This document shows, piece after piece, positions 36,601 to 46,600 of a stretch of DNA of 59,440 nt (its first letter is position 1; each line of letters begins with the position of its first letter). Source of the stretch: a virus. The translations under genes were made by a program, and so were the position numbers. The stretch is from positions 1-59,440 of the IMG/VR virus record IMGVR_UViG_3300044614_001667, one strand, 5' to 3'. A model generated the notes under the pieces. The model worked only from the letters and a program-made list of their open reading frames with translations, did not search any database and was not told where the DNA came from.

Positions 36601-39600
36601 AGAATTTTCGTCGTATGAAACTGTATCTGGATTACCTGTCCATCTGCTATTCTCAACAGGAGACTTTCCTGCTGGTACTAAAATGATACCACTTAAATTT
36701 CCGTTTAGATCAGTGACTAGAGGAGAATTGAAAGTAGATAATGAGTTACCAGGAACTCCAGTAAATCTAGTATCAGGAATCGTCCATTTACCTACATCTC
36801 TACCTTCCATAAAAATATAAACTCTAGTATTGGGCTTTAATCTCCCAACAACAAATTTTACTGGAATTGAACGAGCAAAGAACTGTAGTTCAGTTGAAAC
36901 ATTTAAATCATTAACTGTTTTTGAATTTACGCCTTTAGCTAGTTCGTTGTTTTGTGGACTTACGTTAGAAGAACTTGCTACGGAAGCACTAGTTACTGAA
37001 GATTGAGTATCTTCACTGTTAATATTGGCAAGAGATTCTATATTATAAAATGCCTTGTTAGTGCCTGTCCAATTCACGATAAATGAATTGTGGATACTAG
37101 CAAAGGATTCTTTTACGGAATCTTTGGCTAAGAATATGCTGTTTAGTTTTGTATTTGTATCATTAACCAAAGGAGCTACTGTGGTGTCATACCATTGATC
37201 TATAGAAGGAGTTAAAGATCCATCTCCGACGTATTGAATTACAACAAAAGGATTTGGATTTAAAGTTTTTGTTGCGTTGTCATTACCTAAAAACTTCAAA
37301 CTCTTATATGGGAGAGTGATAACACCATTGTTGTTTACGTAACCAGAAACACTTCTTTGGTCATTTCTAGTATTAACTTCAACCAAATTGAAACAATCTT
37401 CTTTAGTTTGTGGACGTAATACAGATTGTTGTGAATCTATGGCACACTTATAATCTAAAGAATTGAGATTGCCAATTTTGTGGGCTTCAAAATTATCAAC
37501 AATAAAACCACTCTTAAATCGATCGAAACCAATTTCATCTTTAATTTGCATATTTAATGCTTGTTGCTCAAGAATACTTAAGGTCGTATAGTATTCTAAA
37601 CGCTCTATTCTCTTCTCAAGCTTACCAATATCTTTCATTGTGTAACGCTTATTATTCACAGAAATAATTCTTACGTCTTTACTATTATTAGTATAGGCTG
37701 GAATATGTAAATAACATAAAGCTATAGCATCATCTACTGGGTCTGGTCTAGATGGATTTTGTGATGAGTTACCTTCTTTGACTACAAAATCTCCTTTTTT
37801 AGTTAAAAATACTCCGTCAATTCTATCAAGATATTGAGTTTCTGTGAAAGAAACTGTGTATTCTAAATTACTATCAGAAGCAGGAGATAGAGAAGTAACT
37901 CCGCCAGCACCAACAAAATTAATATAATCTCTTCCAGCAGGATTTGATAAAATTGAAATATCTTGGAAACCTGTAATTGTTGTTTCGCTATCAACTTTAG
38001 GTCTAAAATCTACAGCATCTTTTAATGAAATTACTCCATTGACAGAAGAATTGAATAAAGGAATCTCATCTACAGAAACACCAGCTTCATGTAAATAAGA
38101 ATCTACGGTAGAAAAATCTCCTTGAGAATGTTCAAAATAATCAAACGCTACTACAAGTTGTCCGTTTGGAGGATCAAATCCAGGCTTTAACACAATTCTC
38201 GATACATCATAGAAAGTATCTCTTTGACCATCATCAAATGTGAATTTATATGTGATATCAGTTCCACTGACAAGATTGCCATTGGCATCAACTTTAGGGG
38301 GATTAGTTGTGGTTCCTTCGTAAATATATCTTAATCTATAGGCGTCGGAATATGAGAACGTCTCGATAGTTTCGCCATCATAATCTTGCCCTCTCAGAGG
38401 AATAACTCTATCACCACTAGAAATAATTACAATTCTCTTATTTTTAATTGATGTTTTTAATCTTGGTCTTGCTTTATCTATTTCAATAGTAGCGGTAAGT
38501 TTTAACTTGGGGAAAGTTCCTCCGAGAGGAATTGATCCAAAATAATTTGTTGGTAAATTAATTACAAAAGCACCAGCAGAAATTTGATTTGAAGTAATTT
38601 CTGATTGAATAATAGTAACATTCTCTGGGGAAATGTAAACAATATCTCCATTGTTGACAGCAGTTGAAGAACCTTTATCTAAAACAGTAACTACATAACT
38701 GTTCTCATTAAAATTAACAAATCTTTGTGTGCCTACTGGCAATTGAGCTGTGAATGTTATATTTCCACCACTAGATGAAAGATCGGTAATGAAATCTTTT
38801 CTAACATAATATTTAAATTTGGTGTCACTGGTATCCTTGATTAAAGATCCAACTTGCTTCGACCCAGTTGGGAATACTAAAGTTGAACTATTAGTATTTT
38901 CAATATTTGGTCTAAGTCTAATAATAGTAGCATTAGTAATATCTTCAGGGAGAGCATAATCAAAATAAATTCTTGATTTAGTAATTCCTTCTGGATCGGT
39001 TACTGATTGAACAATATTACGAATAACATTATTGTTAATATCTGTAAATTGAATCAAATCTCCTTGAACTAAATCTTTTGATAAATTAGCTCCAAATCCA
39101 TTACACTCAATATATTTTCTTCCTTTATAACCGAAGAAAGAAAAATCACTTATTTGTGTGTAAGTAGAATACTGAGTATTAGTGACATCTACATCAGCAG
39201 TAAATTTATGATTGTTGTATGTAGAAGAAAATGATTTAATATTTTGTGGAGTATAAGTTAGAACAGAATTTTTATTTAATACAGGAACAATAGTAGCAGC
39301 ATTAGTTGATAGTGAAGGAGCTGGCGTTACAGTGACAATTGGTGGCGAAGAATATGTCGAAGAAATTCCATCTCGACTAATAATTTTTGCCGAATAAATT
39401 GTTCCTCCATACTGACTTACAGAAACTTTTGACTGATCTATTTCTTGGCCATTAATAACAATTTTTGATGTAGATGGATAAGAATTGCCGCCGTTGGTAA
39501 CAATAAAATGAGAGATTGTATTATCTTTAGCAATTTTAACTGAATTGCCATCTTCATCAAGAATTGTTTCTCCTGATAAGAAAGTTCCTGATAATGTAGA

Positions 39601-41697
39601 AACAAATAAAGTATTGCCGAAAGTGTAATTACCTGTAGTATCTGATTCGATTACACCATAAGCTCTACTAGTTCTTCCAATGATATATTTGCCCGTAGTA
39701 AAACCAGCATCAACTAAACTATCCAATTTAATTCTAGTAAAAAATACTGGATTGAAATAAGAGAAATTGAATGTAGCATCATAAGGTCTAGTATTATTAC
39801 CAGTTCTTCCTTTTGAAATTACAATATCAGTATCTTCATTAAATCCAGAAGCCCTTTTAACTAAAGAAAAATCTTTGGGTTTAGCAATACCAATGATTGG
39901 AGTTATGGTTTCATTATAATCTACAACTATGCCATAGATAGATTCACTAGAATTTGATAGAGCTAGAGATTCAGACAAGTATAAAAATCTTTTTTTGGAA
40001 GGACTGCCTTCATCATATTCTAAAAGATATGAATCTAGTAATGATTTTTTACCAACTACAGTGAACTCGATGTAAAATTGTCCACTAGATTCTGAAACTT
40101 CTGGTCTTCTAACTACAGAATGACCGATTACATCAGCATAATCTACAGTTGACGCTAATCCACCACTTCTAGTTTTAATAAACCACAACTTAGATGGAAA
40201 ATCTGTTTCTAGGGAAGGAAGCTCTCCAGTTACTTGAACATATATTGTTCTAATGCCATCACTCAAAGTAAATGGAACAGATCTTCTATTTTTTGTTTGT
40301 TTAAAATAAATTGAAGATTCTTCGTTGTTTAATCCAATTGTGCCATCATTAAAAACACTATTCAAATAAATGTTTGGTGTTGATGTAATTTCATCTCCAA
40401 TTGTGTTTAGTGGAACTGAACCATATAGATTAGTAATCTTAAATTGTGATAATCCTTTAGTTTTGATAGTTACGTTATCTTTTACTAAAGTATCTCTAGC
40501 TTTATTAACTGTAATAGATTTGGTTTCTTTATTTACTATCTCAAATCCTTTTACATATGCCTTTCCTGGCCCAACACCCAAAACTAATTTTGAAGATGCC
40601 TCGGAAAGAGATAATCCATTTACTTTATTAGTAGCTGAATCTAATTTGTAAATGCCATTATTATTGTTTTGATAATATTCTCTTACATCGAATGAAAAAT
40701 TGTCTACGACATAATCACCTGATTCATCGTATGTTCTTCTGGCGAGAGTTTCTTCTAATAAAGTATAATCGGCTGGCTTTATTTGTCTCTCGATTACGCC
40801 AGAATTAATCTGTAATAATTGTATAAAATTTTTATCTGTCTGTGCCAAATAATCAAATTTCTTCAACTCTAAAGAAATCTTTAATCGATGGGCTCCAGGA
40901 GAAGAAAAATTAGAATATCCTCTAGAGTTATCATATAAAGAAGCATCTTCTTCTGGAGTAACAATCGATTCCTGAATAACAAAACCAACTTTTGCTGATG
41001 GCTTATCGTAGTACTTATCAATAATTAAAATCTGTGTTTGATTTTGTACAAAATAACCATTAATAAAATAAACACCTTCATTTACTTCTGCAGCAGAAGC
41101 ATAACCCATTGCTGGGCTTTGTAGACTAGTAGTTTCTTCTGTGATAGGATTAGTTACAAAAATACTAGTTGGAAGAACGCTGCCATCGGTTCCTACAACT
41201 AGTAAAGGTGTATTTACTCCACCAACAACTTCTAATGTTTCGCCTTGTCTAAAGGTATTTTCGTTGTTGGCGTCTCCGCTTGTCAAATAATTTACAAAAA
41301 TTGTATCTGATTCTATTTCAGAACCATATTCTGAAGATATTACCGAAGCAATAACTCCAGAATTTATGCCTCTTAATTGAGACCCAACTAGCTTCTTGAT
41401 ATCATATTTTTGATATACAATATTGCCGTCAACATTTACGGCAACTTCAGAAACAGAAGACAATTTAACATAGTTTAACTTGTTATTTAACCCGACTTCT
41501 CCAGGTATAACAAGTTCTCCTTGCTTAAATTGGAATTTTCCGTAACTCTCGATTTGATTTTGGAGAATTGATTGGAGGGAGGTTAACTCCCTCGTTTGAA
41601 CGGAATATCCAGGTCTAAAAAGAACTTTATAGAAGTTCTTTGAAGAATCAAAATCATCATAATATGGAGCTACATTAAGATTTGTCTTCTGTGGCAT
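33625..41697 (-). CDS. Giant baseplate/tail structural protein with DUF4815-like N-terminus (2690 aa)
   Basis: Starts MPQKTNLNVAPYYDDFDSSK, then FRPGYSVQTRELTSLQSILQ. This, with LVLGVGPGKAYVKGFEIVNK at about residue 375, is typical of the DUF4815 phage structural family. The middle contains many short beta modules including SGRGYTEAPSVVIRGVGTGS at about 2000. A helical segment KLEKRIERLEYYTTLSILEQ lies at about 1360. The C-terminus FAIKIVMKTDDPAYVPKIQD is the conserved end of this cyanophage protein. It follows gp8, where T4 has gp9-gp12, so it may replace baseplate or fibre-connector functions. The exact T4 counterpart is unclear. Confidence 0.78.
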   Translation of the reverse strand: MPQKTNLNVAPYYDDFDSSKNFYKVLFRPGYSVQTRELTSLQSILQNQIESYGKFQFKQGELVIPGEVGLNNKLNYVKLSSVSEVAVNVDGNIVYQKYDIKKLVGSQLRGINSGVIASVISSEYGSEIESDTIFVNYLTSGDANNENTFRQGETLEVVGGVNTPLLVVGTDGSVLPTSIFVTNPITEETTSLQSPAMGYASAAEVNEGVYFINGYFVQNQTQILIIDKYYDKPSAKVGFVIQESIVTPEEDASLYDNSRGYSNFSSPGAHRLKISLELKKFDYLAQTDKNFIQLLQINSGVIERQIKPADYTLLEETLARRTYDESGDYVVDNFSFDVREYYQNNNNGIYKLDSATNKVNGLSLSEASSKLVLGVGPGKAYVKGFEIVNKETKSITVNKARDTLVKDNVTIKTKGLSQFKITNLYGSVPLNTIGDEITSTPNIYLNSVFNDGTIGLNNEESSIYFKQTKNRRSVPFTLSDGIRTIYVQVTGELPSLETDFPSKLWFIKTRSGGLASTVDYADVIGHSVVRRPEVSESSGQFYIEFTVVGKKSLLDSYLLEYDEGSPSKKRFLYLSESLALSNSSESIYGIVVDYNETITPIIGIAKPKDFSLVKRASGFNEDTDIVISKGRTGNNTRPYDATFNFSYFNPVFFTRIKLDSLVDAGFTTGKYIIGRTSRAYGVIESDTTGNYTFGNTLFVSTLSGTFLSGETILDEDGNSVKIAKDNTISHFIVTNGGNSYPSTSKIVINGQEIDQSKVSVSQYGGTIYSAKIISRDGISSTYSSPPIVTVTPAPSLSTNAATIVPVLNKNSVLTYTPQNIKSFSSTYNNHKFTADVDVTNTQYSTYTQISDFSFFGYKGRKYIECNGFGANLSKDLVQGDLIQFTDINNNVIRNIVQSVTDPEGITKSRIYFDYALPEDITNATIIRLRPNIENTNSSTLVFPTGSKQVGSLIKDTSDTKFKYYVRKDFITDLSSSGGNITFTAQLPVGTQRFVNFNENSYVVTVLDKGSSTAVNNGDIVYISPENVTIIQSEITSNQISAGAFVINLPTNYFGSIPLGGTFPKLKLTATIEIDKARPRLKTSIKNKRIVIISSGDRVIPLRGQDYDGETIETFSYSDAYRLRYIYEGTTTNPPKVDANGNLVSGTDITYKFTFDDGQRDTFYDVSRIVLKPGFDPPNGQLVVAFDYFEHSQGDFSTVDSYLHEAGVSVDEIPLFNSSVNGVISLKDAVDFRPKVDSETTITGFQDISILSNPAGRDYINFVGAGGVTSLSPASDSNLEYTVSFTETQYLDRIDGVFLTKKGDFVVKEGNSSQNPSRPDPVDDAIALCYLHIPAYTNNSKDVRIISVNNKRYTMKDIGKLEKRIERLEYYTTLSILEQQALNMQIKDEIGFDRFKSGFIVDNFEAHKIGNLNSLDYKCAIDSQQSVLRPQTKEDCFNLVEVNTRNDQRSVSGYVNNNGVITLPYKSLKFLGNDNATKTLNPNPFVVIQYVGDGSLTPSIDQWYDTTVAPLVNDTNTKLNSIFLAKDSVKESFASIHNSFIVNWTGTNKAFYNIESLANINSEDTQSSVTSASVASSSNVSPQNNELAKGVNSKTVNDLNVSTELQFFARSIPVKFVVGRLKPNTRVYIFMEGRDVGKWTIPDTRFTGVPGNSLSTFNSPLVTDLNGNLSGIILVPAGKSPVENSRWTGNPDTVSYDENSEEVRFTSGYKTIRFTSSSLNEIKENVETYAEVKFYSSGVIPQNPPSIVSTDTATFKANEGVQLVNSNTDIEIKPNPLAQTFKIENYAGGVFVTGVDLFFAKKSSSIPVKAYLTNVDVGKPGKYIVPGTECTLRPETLLKIYVTGDTETITIDKSEFVTGKNSNASGPILKVFDKNNIQIGDETSVRFDLNKEQVYTLVLENHNGISFVQNEQLIISSVTQYNARNNTNVNIFIAKDSGKVVDLKVTNVGENYTSATIIVESPQLPGGSTATGTVDVSDGKIYNTTISLSGRGYTEAPSVVIRGVGTGSGGAIIESVIEIDSPAVSMGVAIDRDGITPSTVPTRFNFNHPVYLQNNTEYALTIETDSIEYELWASKLGETEISTSNIVSSQPLLGSVYKSQNTDNWTEDLFEDIKFSLYKAEFDISKNAELLATNENLGYELLDVSPFETSVRSATNATSSLFKNNNSIIKVSHRDHGFEDKGNSYVFFKNSEDVGGISSVSLNSKLFRITNSGIDTYNIIGPNRAGASILGGGSKVLASYNRKFEKLYAQVAFLKLDGTNVDSFVKTTNAVPVDSNTTNYLSYSQSDFEKTFINEEQFFTNQKVISSRINETLNQLDRSLTYKFVLSSTNSNLSPVIDLRTSSVKTQSSRVENSTGYENRYGKRDQILRFSPLYNLTLTVVGTAGQISQNQTLVGATSKAEGTIVQITNSVALIRLKTKTPFLQNEAATLISSDGTVIDTISINISSISELSFNFSENSNVLAYYPQNVTIEYANKINGRVIVWDSKDKEMIIENSYAPINNDYTSKITKDSVFVRQETQASQSPDIFRVGDILKSSDGRYVEVASMEFTTGVDYVKETDAKNSSAAAKYVTKEVSINSAGSSIDVRLTINLKNTENVKVLYKIKETSSQSNFDDINWNYFNIDGNPDNDDLATASNSISGQFEKQSYYQEFKYSAPNLPEFTSFAIKIVMKTDDPAYVPKIQDLRAVASY

Positions 41698-41711
41698 TTT
41701 ACCCCGACATT

Positions 41712-41731
41712 ATACTACTATCTCGTAGTAT
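41712..41731 (-). other. Leader hairpin before the 2690-aa gene
   Basis: A perfect 7-bp inverted repeat ATACTAC/GTAGTAT with a six-base loop lies between the promoter-like motif and the GGGGTAAA ribosome site. It has no T-tract, so a leader stem-loop is more likely than a terminator. Confidence 0.45.
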
Positions 41732-41738
41732 TATTTAG
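41732..41738 (-). promoter_or_regulatory. Late promoter-like motif before the 2690-aa gene
   Basis: CTAAATA on the minus strand in the 57-base gap after gp8, about 35 bases before the ATG at 41697. Confidence 0.5.
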
Positions 41739-41754
41739 AAGAGTAAAAGTTAAA

Positions 41755-43584
41755 TCAGAACTCAATTACGAGTTTGATATCTTCAATTTGGTCAGGTGCT
41801 CTGGTGATCAATCTTCTGTTTTCAATATAGATGAGGTCTCCAGAATTATTTTCAATTTCAGGTGTAGCTAAACCAGCAGCAAATGTTACTCCATTAGTAG
41901 TAGCATTACTTGCCGTATCTACATTACCAGCAGCAAGTGAAGAAGCTCCTGTAACAGCATTAGCACCGTTAGAAGCAAAAGCTCTTACTTTGCCATTGTC
42001 TGTGTGTAAATCTGGCGATTGAACGTACTTAAGAACACCAGAAGTGGTGCTACCAGAATCTAATGTCCAAGATACTACAGTACCACGAGCAGTTCCTCCG
42101 GTTACAGTTTGTGAAATTACTTCGTCTGCTTGGAAACCTGCTGTAGCTCCAGTAATTTTTAGAGCATAAAGACCACTCAAGGTTGAAGTTGTAGCAAATG
42201 TGGTTGTGCCGTAAGCATAAGGATCTTTAATAATACCGATTCTTCTAAAATCGTTATCTACAGGGAAATCACCTGAACCTTCAGCGTAGGTTAAGCGAAT
42301 GTTTGTCATAACACGCTTACCATTCAATTCCATTTCCATGTTGGAACCGTGACCACCCTGAGGAGAAATGATGGGCTCTAGAGCGCCTGTAGCAGTACCT
42401 CCAACAGTCACTGGAGTTGTTAGACCAACATTGCTGAATAAGCCATAAGCAGTTGCTCCTGAACCAGTGCCAGTTTTTAGAGGAACTGAAGCATAAGTAT
42501 AACCAGAACCAATAGCATTAACGCTAACATCAGTTATTGCTCCGCCGCTAACTACGATAGTTACTTTACCGCCTGTGCCATCACCAATGATAGGAGCATA
42601 GTGAGTTCCGTTTGGTAGGTTAGCACCTACGTTTTCGACGAGAACTGCTTGAACAGCACCGCTCACGGCACTTGCTTCTACAGCAACCCTAGAAGGTTCT
42701 GTTGCCGAAACAATTGGCATGAAGTCTGTGGAAAGAAAACGAAGTACGTCATCAGTAGGAATTGTGAACATGTACTTCCATACATAACCAGCAGTTCCTG
42801 ATTCTTCTGTAAACAATCCACCGCTATATGTACCCTGACCAGCAGAAGGAGTTGTTTTTGGTTCGTTGGTGGCATTTCTGCCAGTTGGGTTGGCTGGGTT
42901 TTCGCCGTTATAGAGACACTTAAATACTTCGTAATTAGAGTTAATTACATAAAATTTAGCATCAGAAATTGAAGTAGCTCCAGTAGCTGAAGGCTTGCCG
43001 ATCAATCCACCACTACCTGGAGTAGATGAATAATCGGGCTTCCACATATCAAATTTAGGATTAGCTACTAAATCCCAATTATAACGTCTAACTACAGTTC
43101 TGGCAAAATCAGATGTAATTCTTTTAGCAGCAATAATATCATCATAGATATCAAATTTTTCTTTTTGGTTATCTAGAGGAACTGGGGGAACATCTTCGGT
43201 AGCATAACGATAAACGCCCGTTAACGCTTGAGCACCAGTATCAGCAGTTCCGTTCCATCCTTTAATAGTTGAACCAACTGTAGGAGCAGATGATGTTGTT
43301 GGACCAACACTATACAGAAGTAAACTATTTTCGTAAACTTCTCTTACGACTGCCTTAAAAGTAGCAGCTCCGTAACTAGCACCAACATAAACTTCATCGC
43401 CAGCTACAAAAGCAGTGGCGTTTTTGTTGAAAATTTCAATATAGGCATCCCAACGCTGAGGACGACCTACAAAAAAATACATTCTAGTTCTTTCGGCGCT
43501 AGTATCTGTGCTACCTTCCGAAAGAGATTCTAGAAATTGTTTAGCATTAAAAATTCTAAACTTATCTGAAATAATAGCAGCCAT
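41755..43584 (-). CDS. 8: Baseplate wedge protein gp8
   Basis: gp8 is a dimeric wedge component linking gp7 and gp10 in T4. The cyanophage form is larger, 609 aa against 334 aa. Conserved features are MAAIISDKFRIFNAKQFLES, the FVGRPQRW segment at about residue 35, the YVWKYMFTIPTDDVLRFLST block near residue 270, and the C-terminal YIENRRLITRAPDQIEDIKL. Residues of about 310-385 hold a GxGY-type beta module (GSGYTYASVPLKTGTGSGAT) likely to be an added domain. Two overlapping exact TATAAATA late promoters precede it. Confidence 0.93.
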   Translation of the reverse strand: MAAIISDKFRIFNAKQFLESLSEGSTDTSAERTRMYFFVGRPQRWDAYIEIFNKNATAFVAGDEVYVGASYGAATFKAVVREVYENSLLLYSVGPTTSSAPTVGSTIKGWNGTADTGAQALTGVYRYATEDVPPVPLDNQKEKFDIYDDIIAAKRITSDFARTVVRRYNWDLVANPKFDMWKPDYSSTPGSGGLIGKPSATGATSISDAKFYVINSNYEVFKCLYNGENPANPTGRNATNEPKTTPSAGQGTYSGGLFTEESGTAGYVWKYMFTIPTDDVLRFLSTDFMPIVSATEPSRVAVEASAVSGAVQAVLVENVGANLPNGTHYAPIIGDGTGGKVTIVVSGGAITDVSVNAIGSGYTYASVPLKTGTGSGATAYGLFSNVGLTTPVTVGGTATGALEPIISPQGGHGSNMEMELNGKRVMTNIRLTYAEGSGDFPVDNDFRRIGIIKDPYAYGTTTFATTSTLSGLYALKITGATAGFQADEVISQTVTGGTARGTVVSWTLDSGSTTSGVLKYVQSPDLHTDNGKVRAFASNGANAVTGASSLAAGNVDTASNATTNGVTFAAGLATPEIENNSGDLIYIENRRLITRAPDQIEDIKLVIEF

Positions 43585-43618
43585 TGAAAAATCTCTCTAT
43601 TAAAATGTTTGTCTGTTG

Positions 43619-43632
43619 TATTTATATTTATA
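43619..43632 (-). promoter_or_regulatory. Double exact late promoter before gene 8
   Basis: Two TATAAATA octamers overlap on the minus strand (43625-43632 and 43619-43626), 35-48 bases before the gp8 ATG and inside the short gap after gp7. They are perfect matches to the T4 late consensus. Confidence 0.7.
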
Positions 43633-46600
43633 TTAAATGGTGTATGGAATGATATCATTTCCAGAATTTATTGTTGAAGATCCTGCTATCAACACACAAC
43701 CAGTGAATGAATTCGAAGTTTTACCAGTATAACTAATTACAGAATATTGTGATGATGATCCTTGGAAAATATATCCTGATGTTGGGAATTTAGAAATATT
43801 ACCAACAACAGTCAATGTAGAAGACGCTGATAAATTGGAACTAGTAGAATATACCACGGGATTTTGAACAGATGGTGGAGCAAAATTAAATATTTCTCCA
43901 GTCAATGTGATCGATGAATATGGGCGATCTTCAAAATCTTTGATTGTTAATGAAGGATATGCTAATGTTAAATCTCCAATAGTATTTGTTGTTGCTAATA
44001 ATCCAGTGTCTACAAAAGCAGAATTTTCGAATGTTTTTAAATTAAACCCAGCATTTCCTAAATTGTAAGAATCGTAGAATTCTTCTTTGTAAACTGATTT
44101 GTTAGAAACCAAAATTATTTCATTATCTCTAGTATATACTTCGTTTATTAGAGAATTTAAAGTAACTGTGCCATTTCTAGTGAATATTGGATTTACTAGT
44201 ACTACAAATTCTTCAAAATAATCTAAAGATCCTGTTTTATAGAATCTAGTTACGTCAGCATTTTTTGCTAACTTAGATGTTAATACATTAGATAAAGTAT
44301 ATACAGTTAAGGGAACATCTAGTTGACTTACTATACTACATGATGTTTGTACATTAGTATTATCTCTAATTAATTGTATATCTAATTTTACTTCAGAAGT
44401 AGTATTTTCTGAATATAAAGTGGATATTAAACTTACAGCAGATAACGTATTTGCTGTAAGTAATGTTATATTAGAAGATTCTACAATATTTGAAACGTCG
44501 AGATTTATATCGACAAAAGCAATAATATTTTTGTCTAATGTTATGATTGAAGATGTAACTACAGAAGATACAGAACTAAACGAATAATCTACTTCTGTTA
44601 CTATTTGTGAAGATGATACAATATCAAGATTTAAATTAATAGATGCTGTCGTAGTTATTTGACGATTTGCTTCGTCAATCATTCTAGCATCTGCTATTAC
44701 AGTTACGCCAGAAACTCCAGCTGCTTCTTGTGCTGTAGAAACATAAGATTGAGTGGAATAAATGTTTGTAACAATATTGAATGAAGTTGGTGGTATAATA
44801 ATAATTTCTTTTGATGAATCAATATTTGTATTATCAAGTTCAATTTGATATTGGCCATCTAATTGTTCTGATACATTCTGTACACTATTACAATCAATTA
44901 TACTAGATATTGATTGAATAATTGATGTTGGTTGAGTAATTATAGTCGATGTTACTTCGGTAGTAAATATCGTAGTTGGTCCAACAGGAATAATAGCAAT
45001 AAATTCTGGTAGATGTCTTAAATAATCACCAGCTGAGTGAGTTATTGCTGTTGTTCCAGCAGCACCTCTTTCTACGTTAAGAAAACGGTCGGGTAGTTTT
45101 TTAGCATACCTTACAATTTCTTTACCAATAAGTAATCTGCTAGCATCAGGGAATCTTCTTGTATCTGGAATGTATACAATAGTATCAGTTTCCGTCATTG
45201 GAGCGTCTAAGAAAGCTCCAATATCATTTACTGCTTCTGATGGTATTTCAATAATAGCATTATTGAGAATTTTATCAATTTTTCTAGTAATTTCTCTGTC
45301 AGTAGAAGAAATTGTCGAAGAAGAAATAATATCTGCTTTAGCATCAAGTATAGAAATAATTTGATTATAGAATTTATTAAATTCGTATTCAATAATTGCT
45401 GGAGGGGATTGTAACGTAACTTCAGAATCAAATTTTTTCTGTGATGTTGATAATATTTTTGGTATTGGAAGAATTATTTGAGTTATATCTCTGTTTAATT
45501 CAATATTTCCAAAACCACCTAATGTAATTACAGAAACTTCGGTTGGAAGTGTGGGTTCAAGGCTACCAGTAATAGAAACACTAGAAGAAATAATTAAACG
45601 ATCAACTTTAATATCTTCTGGTGTTAAAGTTAAATATGAAACACTATCAATTTTTCTATTAGTTTTCTTTATTCTGTTGTATCCTCTAGCCACAACCACT
45701 TTTGGTGGCTGAGTATAACCAGAACCACCATCAACTAAAACAATGTCAAGTATTTGGCCACCATAAGCAACAACTTCTGCTTTCGCTCCCCCACCATTAC
45801 CATCTACTGGAATAAAATATACTTTGGGTGTGGTATAATATTGATATGCTGTTGGCTGAAGTAATATACCAGTATCAAAATAAAGTTGTAAATCTCTTTT
45901 GTTGAATTCAATGTCAGAAACATTCAATGAACTTATTGATCCAGATTCAAAATCTACATTAGCAGTTAAACTTAACCCTTCGCCTCTAGTTAAACCTTCA
46001 TAATTTGTTGCTTTTACTTTTGAATATATTTCGTTGGAGATATATTCTCCTGGATTATAATTTCGTGTATTAGCAGAATTCGGTAAATATAATATTTCCC
46101 TATAATCAAACTCTCCATCTATCTGAATTTTGTCTCCAACGAGTAAATTAGAGAGAATAAAATTATTTTCTAACCAAGCGTCATCACCTAACTTAGTATC
46201 AAATAACCACGAAGGAAGATTTTTCTGTAATAATCTAGTTCCTTCTGAATCAGTATAGTATTCATATGAAATATTATCAACATTAGGTATCAAATATTCT
46301 TTATTAATTGTAGTAACTTGAGGAACAAATATTGGATCACTTGATAAAACATTAATTTCCCCATAATAAGGTCCAAATACATCAACATAATAATATTTTT
46401 GTGTAGTGGTAGAACCAGATAATATCCAAGTTGATGTATTGTTGAAAGCGCCATTATTTTGGACAGCTTCAACTTCGTTGTTTTGATTATAATATGTACC
46501 ATTATATGGAAGAATAAAAATTCGTCCAGAAACGGAGGGAGATCCTACTAATTGATAGTAATATATTGAATTAACATCATCTCCAACTACCCAGCTAATA

